Source of the DNA: Isoptericola halotolerans
Lineage (GTDB): Bacteria > Actinomycetota > Actinomycetes > Actinomycetales > Cellulomonadaceae
Length of the DNA stretch: 64,000 nucleotides
Direction: 5' to 3'
NCBI RefSeq assembly: GCF_003003075.1
Contig: NZ_PVTX01000004.1
Coordinates: forward strand, 221,513-285,512
Below the pieces are notes generated by a model. It saw only the letters and a program-made list of their open reading frames with translations, searched no databases and had not been told where the DNA came from. Position 1 is the stretch's first letter. Every line of letters begins with the position of its first letter. Of the stretch, positions 56,123 through 64,000 are shown piece by piece. The position numbers and the translations under genes were made by a program.

Positions 56123-57046
56123 ATGCCCGCTCCCCTCGACCCGAACCCGCGCCTGCAGGAGTACGCCCACCCCGAGCGCCTCGTGACGACGGAGTGGCTC
56201 GCGCAGCACCTCGACGACCCGGGCCTCGTCGTGGTCGAGTCGGACGAGGACGTGCTGCTCTACGAGACCGGACACATCCCCGGCGCCGTGAAGGTCGACT
56301 GGCACACCGACCTGCTGCTGCCCGTCGAGCGCGACTACCTGGACGGCCCGGGCTTCGCCGAGCTGCTCGGTTCCAAGGGCATCGGCCGCGACACCACGAT
56401 CGTGCTCTACGGCGACAAGAACAACTGGTGGGCCGCGTACACCGCGTGGGTCTTCACGCTGTTCGGCCACGAGGACGTCCGCCTGCTCGACGGCGGCCGC
56501 AACCTGTGGGTCGCGGAGGGTCGCGAGCTGACCACCGAGGTCCCGAGCCCGCAGCCGGCCGACTACCCCGCCGTCGACCGCGACGACTCGACGTTCCGGG
56601 CCTTCAAGGAGGACGTGCTCGCCCACCTCGGCCACGGTCCCCTCGTGGACATCCGTTCGCCGCAGGAGTTCACCGGCGAGCGCCTCCACATCCCCGACTA
56701 CCCCGAGGAGGGCGTGCTGCGCGGCGGGCACATCCCCACCGCGCACAACGTCCCCTGGGCCACCGCGGTCGCCGAGGACGGCACGTACAAGCCGCGCGCC
56801 GAGCTGGAGGCGATCTACCTCGACGACCCGTCGGCCGGCGGCCTCGGCATCCGGCCGGACGACAAGGTGATCACCTACTGCCGCATCGGCGAGCGCTCCA
56901 GCCACACGTGGTTCGCCCTGCACTTCCTGCTGGGCCTCGAGGACGTCCGCAACTACGACGGGTCCTGGACCGAGTGGGGCAACGCGGTGCGGGTCCCGAT
57001 CGTCGCGGGCGACCAGCCGGGCGAGGCCCCGGGTCGCGCCGCCTGA
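56123..57046 (+). CDS. Thiosulfate/3-mercaptopyruvate sulfurtransferase (double rhodanese)
   Basis: A 307-residue protein with two rhodanese domains; the second carries the active-site Cys253 in [11 protein letters not shown], the first is inactive as usual. It moves sulfane sulfur from thiosulfate or 3-mercaptopyruvate to cyanide or thiols. SufE follows 14 bp downstream, linking it to sulfur mobilisation. GGAGG precedes the ATG at 56123. Confidence 0.92.
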   Translation: MPAPLDPNPRLQEYAHPERLVTTEWLAQHLDDPGLVVVESDEDVLLYETGHIPGAVKVDWHTDLLLPVERDYLDGPGFAELLGSKGIGRDTTIVLYGDKNNWWAAYTAWVFTLFGHEDVRLLDGGRNLWVAEGRELTTEVPSPQPADYPAVDRDDSTFRAFKEDVLAHLGHGPLVDIRSPQEFTGERLHIPDYPEEGVLRGGHIPTAHNVPWATAVAEDGTYKPRAELEAIYLDDPSAGGLGIRPDDKVITYCRIGERSSHTWFALHFLLGLEDVRNYDGSWTEWGNAVRVPIVAGDQPGEAPGRAA

Positions 57047-57060
57047 GAGACACTGGAGCC

Positions 57061-57516
57061 ATGACCGACGCCGCGCCCACCACGCCCGAGCTGCCCGCCC
57101 AGCTCGCCGAGATCCGCGAGGACTTCCTGGCCCTGACCGAACCCGACCGGCTGCAGCTCCTGCTGGAGTTCTCGCGGGAGCTGCCCGAGCTCCCCGAGCG
57201 CTACGCGCTGGCGCCCGGCCTGCTGGAGAAGGTCGAGGAGTGCCAGTCGCCCGTGCGCGCCTTCGCGGAGCTGGACGACGGCGTGGTGCACTTCTACGCC
57301 TCGGCCCCGCCCGAGGCGCCCACCACGCGGGGGTTCGCCTCGATCCTCGCCCAGGGGCTGTCGGGTCTGACGGCCCAGCAGGTGCTCGACGTGCCCGAGG
57401 AGTTCCCCCTGCAGCTCGGGCTGACGCGTGCCGTCAGCGCGCTGCGGCTCAACGGCATGGCCGGCATGCTGACCCGCGCCAAGCGTCAGGTCGTGGAGCA
57501 GCTCGCCGCGTCCTGA
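57061..57516 (+). CDS. sufE: SufE-family sulfur acceptor
   Basis: A 151-residue protein; the acceptor Cys61 lies in VEECQSPVR and the family fold around LARGLSGLTAQQVL-like helices is present. SufE stimulates cysteine desulfurases by taking up persulfide sulfur. Partnered here with a rhodanese rather than SufS. Confidence 0.9.
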   Translation: MTDAAPTTPELPAQLAEIREDFLALTEPDRLQLLLEFSRELPELPERYALAPGLLEKVEECQSPVRAFAELDDGVVHFYASAPPEAPTTRGFASILAQGLSGLTAQQVLDVPEEFPLQLGLTRAVSALRLNGMAGMLTRAKRQVVEQLAAS

Positions 57517-57573
57517 CCCGGCCGCCCGCCGCGGCTGCCCCTCGAGAGGCTCGCACGCCCGTACCCTGGGCGC

Positions 57574-58710
57574 GTGAGCCTCTCGAGCGTGCTGCTCCTC
57601 CTGGCCGGATTCGTGCTGCTCGTCGGCGGCGGGGAGGCGCTGGTCCGCGGCGCCGCGTCGCTGGCGCGGACGATGGGCATGTCCTCCCTCGTCGTCGGCC
57701 TCACCGTCGTGTCCTTCGCGACGTCCAGCCCCGAGCTCGCCGTGAGCGCCGGCGCCGCGCTGTCCGGGTCCCCCGGGCTGGCCGTCGGCAACGTCGTCGG
57801 CAGCAACATCGCCAACATCCTGCTCGTCCTCGGGGTCTGCGCGATCATCGTCCCGCTGGCCGTGACGTCGCGCGTGGTGCGCACGGACATCCCCGTCATG
57901 ATCGGGATGTCCGTCCTGGCCCTGGTCCTCGCGCTCGACGGGACGCTCAGCACGGTCGACGGCGTCCTGCTGCTGGCGCTGCTGGTCGTCTACGTCGTCG
58001 TCACCGTCGTCCGCTCCCGCCGGGGCCGGGGCGACGCACCGTCAGCCGAGGCCGCAGAGCCGGCCGCCGCCGAGCCGGCCGACGCCGAGCCGCACGCCCC
58101 GAGCCGGCTCCGGACGACCCGGGCCCGCTCGATCCTGCTCGACGTGGTGCTCGTCGCCGTCGGGGTGGCCCTGCTGGTCGTGGGGGCGCAGCTCCTCGTG
58201 CGCGGGGCGACGCAGATCGCCACGAGCTTCGGCGTGAGCGACCTGGTGATCGGCCTGACCGTGGTCGCCGTCGGCACGTCCCTGCCCGAGCTGGCCACCA
58301 GCGTCATCGCGGTCCGGCGCGGAGAGGGCGACCTCGCCGTCGGCAACATCGTCGGCAGCAACACGTTCAACATCGGCGCCGTCCTCGGGCTCACCGCCGT
58401 CATCGCCCCCGGCGGGATCGACGTGGACCCGGCGGCAGTGCACTTCGACCTGCCCCTCATGGTCGCCGTCGCGCTCGCGCTGCTGCCCGTCGCGTTCACC
58501 GGCCAGCTCATCCGGCGCTGGGAGGGCGCGCTCTTCGTCGCGCTCTACCTGGCGTACGTCACGTTCGTCCTGCTGGCGGCCGCGGAGCACGACGCGACAC
58601 AGCCCTTCGGCTCGGCGATGCTCGGGTTCGTGCTGCCGGTCACGGCCGTGTGGCTCGTCGCGCTCGCCGCGTACGAGCTCGGGCTGCGACGCGGCCGCCG
58701 CGAGGTGTGA
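57574..58710 (+). CDS. CaCA-family Na+/Ca2+ antiporter
   Basis: A 378-residue membrane antiporter with two inverted halves of about five helices. Both alpha repeats are intact: ATSSPELAVSAGAAL plus GNVVGSNIANILLVLG, and GTSLPELATSVIAV plus GNIVGSNTFNIGAVLG. The central loop is acidic and Ala/Pro-rich. GTG start at 57574; the universal stress protein follows closely. Confidence 0.95.
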   Translation: MSLSSVLLLLAGFVLLVGGGEALVRGAASLARTMGMSSLVVGLTVVSFATSSPELAVSAGAALSGSPGLAVGNVVGSNIANILLVLGVCAIIVPLAVTSRVVRTDIPVMIGMSVLALVLALDGTLSTVDGVLLLALLVVYVVVTVVRSRRGRGDAPSAEAAEPAAAEPADAEPHAPSRLRTTRARSILLDVVLVAVGVALLVVGAQLLVRGATQIATSFGVSDLVIGLTVVAVGTSLPELATSVIAVRRGEGDLAVGNIVGSNTFNIGAVLGLTAVIAPGGIDVDPAAVHFDLPLMVAVALALLPVAFTGQLIRRWEGALFVALYLAYVTFVLLAAAEHDATQPFGSAMLGFVLPVTAVWLVALAAYELGLRRGRREV

Positions 58711-58723
58711 CAGAGTTGGTGCC

Positions 58724-59104
58724 ATGACGGTGCTCGTGGCCTACAACGTCTCCCCGCACGGCGAGGCGGCAGTCCGCACGGCGCTGGAGGAGGCCGGGCG
58801 GCGCCATCTCCCGCTGCACGTGATCGTGCTCGACCCGCAGCCGGCGGACGCGCCCGTCCCGGCCGAGCTGGCGGCGGTGCTGGCCGACACCGGCGCCGAC
58901 GCGGACGTGAGGTCCCGCGACGAGGACACCGAGCCCGCCGACGCCATCCTCGACGCGGCGGAGGAGACCGGGGCGACGCTCGTCGTCGTCGGGTCCCGCA
59001 AGCGCTCCAGCCAGGGCACGTTCCTCATGGGGACCACCACGCAGCGCGTCCTGCTGGACTGCCCCGTGCCCGTGCTCGTGGTCAAGGACGCCTACGGCGC
59101 CTGA
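58724..59104 (+). CDS. Universal stress protein family, 126 aa
   Basis: A short UspA-type nucleotide-binding protein: MTVLVAYNVSPHGEAAVRTAL at the start and VVVGSRKRSSQGTFLMGTTTQRVLLDCPVPVLVV, with the G-X2-G-X9-G-S/T type loop. Function in stress is inferred from family; it follows the antiporter by 13 bp. Confidence 0.93.
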   Translation: MTVLVAYNVSPHGEAAVRTALEEAGRRHLPLHVIVLDPQPADAPVPAELAAVLADTGADADVRSRDEDTEPADAILDAAEETGATLVVVGSRKRSSQGTFLMGTTTQRVLLDCPVPVLVVKDAYGA

Positions 59105-59124
59105 CCGCTCCGCTCACGAGCGGT
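59104..59124. terminator. Hairpin at the Usp/DUF2235 convergent junction
   Basis: A 7-bp stem (59104-59110 / 59118-59124) overlaps both stop regions. Weak but well placed. Confidence 0.4.
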
Positions 59125-60283
59125 AGCTGAGCACGCGATCGTCGTCCTCCAGCCCCACCACCGGGACCGTCGGCAGGTTCCCCACGCCGCCCGCGCCGTC
59201 CAGCCACCACTGCAGGTTCCGGGCGTGCTGGGCGTAGGAGTCCCGCTCGACGTGCCTGACCACCGGCGCCGCCACCGCGACGGCGTCGCGCCACGCGTCG
59301 CCGTCACGCTGGGCCAGCACCCGCAACCCGCCGCGGAACACCTCCCGCCCGTCCACCGTGCGGCCGCCCGGCACCATCCGGCGCACCCCGTTGACGAGCC
59401 GGAACGCCAGGCGGGGACGGGTCGCCACCACCAGGTCGCCGCGCACCGCTGTCTGCCGGGCGAGGGAGTCCTCGTCGATCGCGACGCCCACCGCCCGCAG
59501 CTGCTCCACCATCCACAGCAGCGCGACGTCGGACAGCCCGCACTGCGCACCACCACCGCCGACGTCGCCGTGGCCGCCGGGGAACCACACCTGCCGCACC
59601 CGGTCGGCCGCACCCGGCGGCACCTGCCACAGGCAGGGCGCGAACGTCAGGCGTCGCTCGTCGATGGCCAGCGCCTGCCGGGCGACCTCGACCCGGTCGC
59701 CCAGCCGGACGTCGTGGAACTGATAGCGGTGCCGCGCGAGCACGGGGACCCCGAGCGCACCGACCGTGTCGAACACCCCGAGGAACCGCACCGGTACCTC
59801 CTGGCCGTGCGCCCGGCGGAAGTCCCGGCGGTCCCTGGCCAGCGCCTCCTCGGCCTCGGCACCGCGCGCCCGACGGCGGTACAGCCGTTCGGCCTCCGGC
59901 AGCCGGCCGTCCAGGATCGCGCCACGGGTGAGCAGTCCGACCTGCCCCACCATGCCGACCACGCTGCGCGCCGTGTAGGCGCCGCGCGAGTACCCCAGCA
60001 CGACGATCTCGTCGCCCGGCTCGTGGTTCATGGCGAGGAAGCGGTAGCCGTCCACGACGTTGCGCGTCAGGCCGTAGCCGAAGGCGCCGCCGAGCACCTG
60101 GTCGATCTTGTAGCCGCGGGCGCCCACGCCGCCCACGTACTCGACCTGCTGGACGACGCCCGGGCCGTCGTCGGCGGGGACGAGACCGCGCCGGACCACC
60201 CGGGCGATCTTCTCGATGTTCGACACGTGCTGGTTCACCCCGTGGTTCCAGGTGCCGTCGCAGCACAGGACCAGACGCTTCAT
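59114..60283 (-). CDS. DUF2235 alpha/beta-hydrolase (Tle1-like)
   Basis: A 389-residue protein beginning MKRLVLCCDGTWNHG; the nucleophile elbow is LGYSRGAYTAR and later VWFPGGHGDVGGGG fits the acid/His region. The family includes phospholipase T6SS effectors, but this lone gene without signal or T6SS neighbours is probably a cytoplasmic hydrolase. ATG at 60283 with GAGG upstream. Confidence 0.9.
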   Translation of the reverse strand: MKRLVLCCDGTWNHGVNQHVSNIEKIARVVRRGLVPADDGPGVVQQVEYVGGVGARGYKIDQVLGGAFGYGLTRNVVDGYRFLAMNHEPGDEIVVLGYSRGAYTARSVVGMVGQVGLLTRGAILDGRLPEAERLYRRRARGAEAEEALARDRRDFRRAHGQEVPVRFLGVFDTVGALGVPVLARHRYQFHDVRLGDRVEVARQALAIDERRLTFAPCLWQVPPGAADRVRQVWFPGGHGDVGGGGAQCGLSDVALLWMVEQLRAVGVAIDEDSLARQTAVRGDLVVATRPRLAFRLVNGVRRMVPGGRTVDGREVFRGGLRVLAQRDGDAWRDAVAVAAPVVRHVERDSYAQHARNLQWWLDGAGGVGNLPTVPVVGLEDDDRVLSYRS

Positions 60284-60354
60284 CGCGGTCACCTCTCCTC
60301 GTCCTGAGGGAGGGTCCGGCACGGCCGTCTGATACGTGCCGTCCGGGGCCCGGC

Positions 60355-61110
60355 TCAGCGCAGGCGGCGCAGGAACTCCTGGGTGCGCTCGCGCTGCGGG
60401 TCGTCGAGGACCTGCGTCGGCGTGCCCCGCTCGTGCACGCGGCCCTGGTGCAGGAACACCACCTCGTCGGCGACGTCCCGGGCAAAGCTCATCTCGTGCG
60501 TCGCGACCACCATCGTGGTGCCCTCGTCGCGCAGGGCGACCAGCAGGTCGAGCACCTCCCCGACGAGCTCGGGGTCGAGCGCCGAGGTCACCTCGTCCAG
60601 CAGCAGGAGCTCGGGTCCGCTGACGAGCGCCCGCGCGATGGCCGCCCGCTGCTGCTCCCCGCCGGACAGCTCGTCCGGGTAGGACCGCTCCTTGTGCGCC
60701 AGGCCGACCTTCTCGAGCATCTCCCGACCCGCCGCCACGGCCGCGGCGCGGCCCCGGCCGTGCACCAGCCGCAGGGCGAGCGTCACGTTGTCCAGCACGC
60801 GCAGGTGCGGGAACAGGTTGTACTGCTGGAACACCATCGACATCCGGGCGCGGGCCGCGTCCGCGTCCACCCACGGGTCCGCGACGTCCACCCCGTCGAG
60901 CAGCACCTGGCCGTCGTCAACCTCCTCGAGGAGGTCGATCGCCCGCAGGAGGGTCGACTTGCCCGACCCGGACGAGCCGACCACCACCACGCACTCGTGC
61001 TCGGTGACGTCCAGGTCGATGCCGTCGAGCACGACCTTGCGCGGGGCCCCCCGCCCGGTGCCCGGGTAGCTCTTGCGCACACCACGCAACGACAGCAGGG
61101 CGTCGCTCAC
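60355..61110 (-). CDS. Polar amino acid ABC transporter ATPase
   Basis: A 251-residue GlnQ/HisP-type ATPase: GSSGSGKSTLL, FQQYNLFPHL, LSGGEQQRAAIARAL and LLLDEVTSALDPELVGEVL. The GTG start overlaps the permease stop (GTGA). It powers uptake of a polar amino acid by the adjacent permease and binding protein. Confidence 0.95.
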   Translation of the reverse strand: MSDALLSLRGVRKSYPGTGRGAPRKVVLDGIDLDVTEHECVVVVGSSGSGKSTLLRAIDLLEEVDDGQVLLDGVDVADPWVDADAARARMSMVFQQYNLFPHLRVLDNVTLALRLVHGRGRAAAVAAGREMLEKVGLAHKERSYPDELSGGEQQRAAIARALVSGPELLLLDEVTSALDPELVGEVLDLLVALRDEGTTMVVATHEMSFARDVADEVVFLHQGRVHERGTPTQVLDDPQRERTQEFLRRLR

Positions 61111-61976
61111 CGGATCACCCCCGCACCGCTCACGCCACGCAGCCGGCCGCGCCAGCCCTGCCGGGCCGACCAGGCGTCCACGAGCCTCGTCAGCGGGATC
61201 GACAGCAGCAGGAACAGCACGCCCGCGACCACGTAGGGCGTGAAGTTGTAGTCGCCCGTCGTCGCGATCTGCGCCGCCCGGATGGCGTCCACGGCACCCA
61301 GGATCGAGATCAGCCCGGAGTCCTTCTGCAACGAGACGAGCGTGCTCGCCGTCGGCGCCGTGACGTTGCGGACCGCCTGCGGCAGCACCACCCGGCGCAC
61401 CGTCTGTCCCCGCGTCAGGCCGAGCGACCGCGCCGCGGCCACCTGCGACGGGTGCACCGACTCGATGCCCGCCCGGAAGATCTCCGCGAGATAAGCGGTG
61501 TAGGTCAGCACGATGGCGAGGCCGCCGAGGAACGCCGCGCTCACCGGCAGCCACTCCAGGCGCAGGGCGGGCAGCCCGAACCCGGCCAGGAGCAGCACCA
61601 GCAGCACGGGCACGCCGCGGAAGACGTCGACGTACAGCACGGTCAGCACGCGCAGCGGGAAGAGGGCCGGCAGCCGCGAGGTGCGCACGACGGCGAGGAG
61701 CAGACCGACGACGAGGCCCACCACCGAGGCCACCACCCAGACCCGCAGGTTGAGCCACAGGCCCTCGGCGACCTCGGGCAGCACCTCGACCGCGCGCTCC
61801 GGCGAGAAGAACGCCGTGCGCGCCCGCTCCCAGCCGGGAGCGGTGGCCACGACGTACGCCACGGCAGCGACGACGACGACGGTCGCCACGGTCGCGACGG
61901 CGAGCGCCCGGCGGTGCTGGGCCCGCCGGAAGGCTTGCCGCTCGCGCGCCCTGGCGGAGGGCTGCCAGTCCGTCAT
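61107..61976 (-). CDS. Polar amino acid ABC transporter permease
   Basis: A 289-residue HisMQ-type permease with a short basic N-terminus, five to six helices and the EAA loop HPSQVAAARSLGLTRGQTVRRVVLPQAVRN. It sits between the binding protein (4 bp) and the ATPase (overlap). Confidence 0.94.
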   Translation of the reverse strand: MTDWQPSARARERQAFRRAQHRRALAVATVATVVVVAAVAYVVATAPGWERARTAFFSPERAVEVLPEVAEGLWLNLRVWVVASVVGLVVGLLLAVVRTSRLPALFPLRVLTVLYVDVFRGVPVLLVLLLAGFGLPALRLEWLPVSAAFLGGLAIVLTYTAYLAEIFRAGIESVHPSQVAAARSLGLTRGQTVRRVVLPQAVRNVTAPTASTLVSLQKDSGLISILGAVDAIRAAQIATTGDYNFTPYVVAGVLFLLLSIPLTRLVDAWSARQGWRGRLRGVSGAGVIR

Positions 61977-61980
61977 GCGC

Positions 61981-62859
61981 TCAGGAGAGCTGCTCGATGT
62001 CGTCGGAGTCGAGCCACGTGGTGCGCAGCTCGTCCAGCGTGCCGTCGGCCTCGAGCTCGTCGACCGCGGCGGACACGCAGGCCGTGAGCTCCGAGTCCTT
62101 GTCCAGGACCAGACCGAGCTGTTCCGGCTCTCCGACGTCGGGCAGCGTGCCGATGACGGTCGTGTCGGGGAAGTACACCGTCGAGGCGGCCACGCCCTGG
62201 TCGACGTCCATGACCATCGCGTCCACGGTGCCCGAGGTCAGCGCGGTCATCCCGTCGCCGGCACCGTTGAACGGCACCACCTCGACGTCGTCGCCCCATG
62301 CCTGCTCCGCGGCCTCCAGCGAGGTCTGGGAGGCGGTCACGCCCACCTTGGCGCCGCTGAGGTCCGCCAGGCTCGCGGCGTCGGCGAACTCGCCGTCGTC
62401 GGCGACGATGACGCCCTGCCGGCTGGTGAGGTACGGGCTGGAGAAGTCGACGGCCTCGGCCCGCTCGTCGGTGATCGTCGTCTGGTACGCGGCGACGTCG
62501 AACGGCTTGATCGCCGGGGAGACGATCTGCTCGAAGGTGACGGACGTCCACTCGACGTCCTCGGCCGCGTAGCCCAGGCGGTCGGCCACCTCGTACACCA
62601 GGGCCGACTCGAAGCCCTCGCCGCTGGCGGGCTCGCCCACGTACCAGGGCTCGAAGGGCTCGGAGGCCCCGACGGTCAGCGTGCCCTCGGTCAGCGTCGG
62701 CAGGTCCGCGGCGTCGCAGGCCTCGGTTCCGGCGGCGGCCGTCGGTGCGTCGGAGGGCGCGGCCCCGCCGTCCGAGGGGGCGTCGTCGGCACCGCACGCG
62801 GCGAGGCCGAGCACGAGGGCGGGTGCCAGGGCGGTGGCGAGGACGAGTCGGGAGCGCAC
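61981..62859 (-). CDS. Polar amino acid ABC transporter binding lipoprotein (SBP family 3)
   Basis: A 292-residue lipoprotein. The GTG at 62857-62859 is chosen because AGGAGG lies eight bases upstream and the protein then begins VRSRLVLATALAPAL with lipobox LAAC. The domain shows PTLTEGTLTVGASEPFEPWY and DFSSPYLTSRQGVIV. First gene of the operon; the ligand is probably a polar or charged amino acid. Confidence 0.94.
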   Translation of the reverse strand: MRSRLVLATALAPALVLGLAACGADDAPSDGGAAPSDAPTAAAGTEACDAADLPTLTEGTLTVGASEPFEPWYVGEPASGEGFESALVYEVADRLGYAAEDVEWTSVTFEQIVSPAIKPFDVAAYQTTITDERAEAVDFSSPYLTSRQGVIVADDGEFADAASLADLSGAKVGVTASQTSLEAAEQAWGDDVEVVPFNGAGDGMTALTSGTVDAMVMDVDQGVAASTVYFPDTTVIGTLPDVGEPEQLGLVLDKDSELTACVSAAVDELEADGTLDELRTTWLDSDDIEQLS

Positions 62860-62966
62860 GGTTGGTTCCTCCTGGTCAGGGGCGACGATGCCGTCGCGGG
62901 CCGACATCGACCCTATGCGCGGGGCGTTCCGGGCGGAACGGCGGCGGCTGTGCGTCCGCTCACAGC

Positions 62967-63473
62967 TCAGGTGTGCACGTGACCCTGCTGGCCGGTGGCG
63001 GCCGCGATGTCCGACTCGGCCTGCCCGAGCAGCGAGTCGGCGAGCCGACGCAGCGCCCGGCCCGCGGCCACCTCGTCACCGATGACGGGCACCTCCTCGT
63101 CGCCGGGGTCCTTGCGGGCGTGCCCGACCGCCCGCAGGGCACCGACGTCGGCGTGCTCGGGCGGGCCGGCCACGAGCACCGCCTCCGCCGTCGTGCTGCC
63201 GGCGGACTCCACCAGCGCGACCTGCACCTGCCACGTCACCGACCGCGCGGGCCGCGGCTCGGCCTCCTGGTCCTGCCCGGCGCCGGCGCCCTGCTCCTGC
63301 ACCAGCGAGTCGGGGCCGGGGAACAGCAGGGTCTCCTCACCGGTGTCCGACCAGCGCACCCGGTACGGCGGGCTGCCGTCGCCGTGCGGGCACTCCACCA
63401 CGACGCCGTCACGCACCGCACCACCCACCACGCCGGCGGCGGTCACGATCCTGTCCCCTAACGAGGCTCTCAT
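62967..63473 (-). CDS. DUF1918-DUF1876 fusion protein, 168 aa
   Basis: The N-terminal 60 residues match DUF1918 (MRASLGDRIVTAAG to VRWSDTGEETLLFPGPDS). The C-terminal part (about 75-155) matches DUF1876, a dsRBD-like fold (WQVQVALVESAGSTTAEAVLV to PVIGDEVAAGRALRRLADSLL). The two domains are usually separate in actinobacteria. Function unknown; ATG at 63471-63473. Confidence 0.85.
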   Translation of the reverse strand: MRASLGDRIVTAAGVVGGAVRDGVVVECPHGDGSPPYRVRWSDTGEETLLFPGPDSLVQEQGAGAGQDQEAEPRPARSVTWQVQVALVESAGSTTAEAVLVAGPPEHADVGALRAVGHARKDPGDEEVPVIGDEVAAGRALRRLADSLLGQAESDIAAATGQQGHVHT

Positions 63474-63608
63474 GCTGTTGCCCTCCGTCTCGTCCTCGAG
63501 TCGACGCTGCCGTCCTCCCATGGTGCTCCCCCCGCCGCGCGCTCGCGTGCTGACGGGGCCGCGTGCGGAGCATCAGGGCGCCGTGCGCAGAGAGCGTCCC
63601 GGAGACGA

Positions 63609-63641
63609 CGAGAGGCCCCCGGGAATCCCGGGGGCCTCTCG
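63609..63641 (-). terminator. 16-bp palindromic terminator of tRNA-fMet
   Basis: 63609-63624 pairs perfectly with 63626-63641 around a single A. It lies 26 nt downstream of the tRNA CCA end. Confidence 0.75.
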
Positions 63642-63644
63642 ACC

Positions 63645-63682
63645 AGGACCGCCTGTGCGATCCACCGTGGTAGCGGGGGCAG
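63645..63682. repeat. 38-bp direct repeat, copy 1
   Basis: Identical to 63871-63908. It covers the tRNA 3' end (63668-63682) plus 23 bp of downstream flank; similarity continues weakly into the following hairpin. It shows that a tRNA gene with its flank was duplicated 226 bp apart. Confidence 0.9.
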
Positions 63683-63744
63683 GATTTGAACCTGCGACCT
63701 CTGGGTTATGAGCCCAGCGAGCTACCGAGCTGCTCCACCCCGCG
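63668..63744 (-). tRNA. Initiator tRNA-fMet (CAT)
   Basis: A 77-nt cloverleaf with encoded CCA. The anticodon loop is CTCATAA on a stem with three consecutive G-C pairs (GGG/CCC), and the acceptor has an unpaired C1 opposite U72; both are hallmarks of initiator rather than elongator tRNA-Met. The T-arm carries GGTTCAAATCC. Confidence 0.96.
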
Positions 63745-63831
63745 TCGACATCCTGAACACTACGGCATGCGTCGCGCCCGACGCCAATTCGTCGTCACGA
63801 CGCCACGCCGTCCGGGAAGCATGGCCTGGTA

Positions 63832-63870
63832 CGTCGAAAGGCCCCCGGAGATCCCGAGGGCCTTTCGACG
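63832..63870 (-). terminator. 13-bp hairpin downstream of the tRNA remnant
   Basis: 63832-63844 pairs with 63858-63870. Same position relative to the tRNA remnant as the first terminator has to the intact tRNA; inner part diverged. Confidence 0.65.
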
Positions 63871-63908
63871 AGGACCGCCTGTGCGATCCACCGTGGTAGC
63901 GGGGGCAG
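63871..63908. repeat. 38-bp direct repeat, copy 2
   Basis: Identical to 63645-63682; ends abruptly at 63908 where new sequence begins. Confidence 0.9.
63894..63908 (-). pseudogene. 15-nt 3' remnant of a second tRNA-fMet
   Basis: The CCA end and acceptor 3' strand match the intact gene exactly; everything 5' of it is replaced by the repeat array at 63909-64000. A truncated tandem tRNA gene is the simplest explanation. Confidence 0.7.
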
Positions 63909-64000
63909 TGTCTGGTCTCAGGACATCGGAATGGGGTGTCTCACGTCATCGGCATAGCGTGTCTCGGGTCATCGGCATGACCCGTCGGGACGATGCTCGA
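63909..64000. mobile_element. Probable insertion-sequence tip with 23-bp-period repeats (cut by window edge)
   Basis: Starting TGTCTG at 63909, three units of the pattern GTCTC[A/G]xG[A/T]CATCGG[A/C]AT begin at 63915, 63938 and 63961, exactly 23 bp apart. Such arrays mark transposase-binding ends of actinobacterial IS481-type elements, as far as I recall. No transposase is visible in the window. Confidence 0.5.

Noticed and set aside
63645..63908. An integrase-type att site at tRNA-fMet
   Set aside because: The duplicated tRNA end lies on the 5' side of the intact gene and no integrase is visible; tandem tRNA loss fits better.

Overview
This is a very GC-rich, gene-dense stretch of chromosome. 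GTG starts, overlapping ATGA/GTGA gene junctions and actinobacterial gene families (fused DppDF ATPase, RamB, NAD-glutamate dehydrogenase of about 1,600 residues, DUF222-HNH, DUF3175, DUF1918/DUF1876, PIN-PhoH) point to an actinomycete. The gene content best fits Micrococcales near Cellulomonas, Cellulosimicrobium or Isoptericola; that placement is an inference from gene content, since no rRNA is present. Most of the window is housekeeping metabolism and transport, with small accessory patches at about 9.9-12.8 kb and 45.9-52.1 kb and a mobile-element-like scar at the right edge.

Layout. 0-9.6 kb (minus): an oligopeptide/dipeptide ABC transporter in the order binding lipoprotein, DppB-like permease, DppC-like permease, fused DppD-DppF ATPase, then two FtsX-like permeases, the second cut by the window edge. 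9.9-12.8 kb (minus): a small unknown protein plus a GNAT acetyltransferase, a membrane protein, and a HEPN / winged-helix-nucleotidyltransferase pair with a palindrome over its probable promoter. 12.8-17.5 kb (minus): ychF, a double-GNAT protein and an ABC-2-like exporter. 17.6-28.5 kb: rmuC, an SLC13-type transporter, ispH, xseA, an ABC-F protein, xseB, a PfkB sugar kinase, a beta-carbonic anhydrase and fumC. 28.5-36 kb: an isolated DtxR/IdeR-like iron box, PIN-PhoH, nhaA with a probable CTG start, a lipoprotein, and a divergent LysR regulator facing a fused 3-oxoacid CoA-transferase and a thiolase. 36-45.8 kb: a giant NAD-glutamate dehydrogenase, a RamB-like regulator, and aceA and aceB for the glyoxylate shunt.

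45.9-52.4 kb is a patchwork of poorly known genes: two small proteins, a DUF222-HNH nuclease, a lipoprotein plus secreted-protein pair, a small HNH nuclease, a zinc-ribbon protein and DUF3175. 52.5-55.9 kb is an acetaldehyde dehydrogenase module (GAF regulator, aldehyde dehydrogenase, DUF779) with an 18-bp operator-like palindrome. 56-59.1 kb holds a sulfurtransferase, SufE, a Na+/Ca2+ antiporter and a universal stress protein. 59.1-63.5 kb (minus) holds a DUF2235 hydrolase, a polar amino acid ABC transporter and a DUF1918-DUF1876 fusion. At 63.7 kb lies an initiator tRNA-fMet gene, followed upstream by a 15-nt remnant of a second copy that ends against a 23-bp-period repeat array resembling the tip of an insertion sequence.

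The metabolic genes form a coherent theme. The glyoxylate shunt (aceA, aceB, ramB), the CoA-transferase/thiolase pair, acetaldehyde dehydrogenase, fumarase, carbonic anhydrase and glutamate dehydrogenase all support growth on two-carbon compounds, ketone bodies, fatty acids or amino acids, alongside peptide and amino-acid uptake. Transcription units are separated by long, perfect, U-tract-less hairpins.
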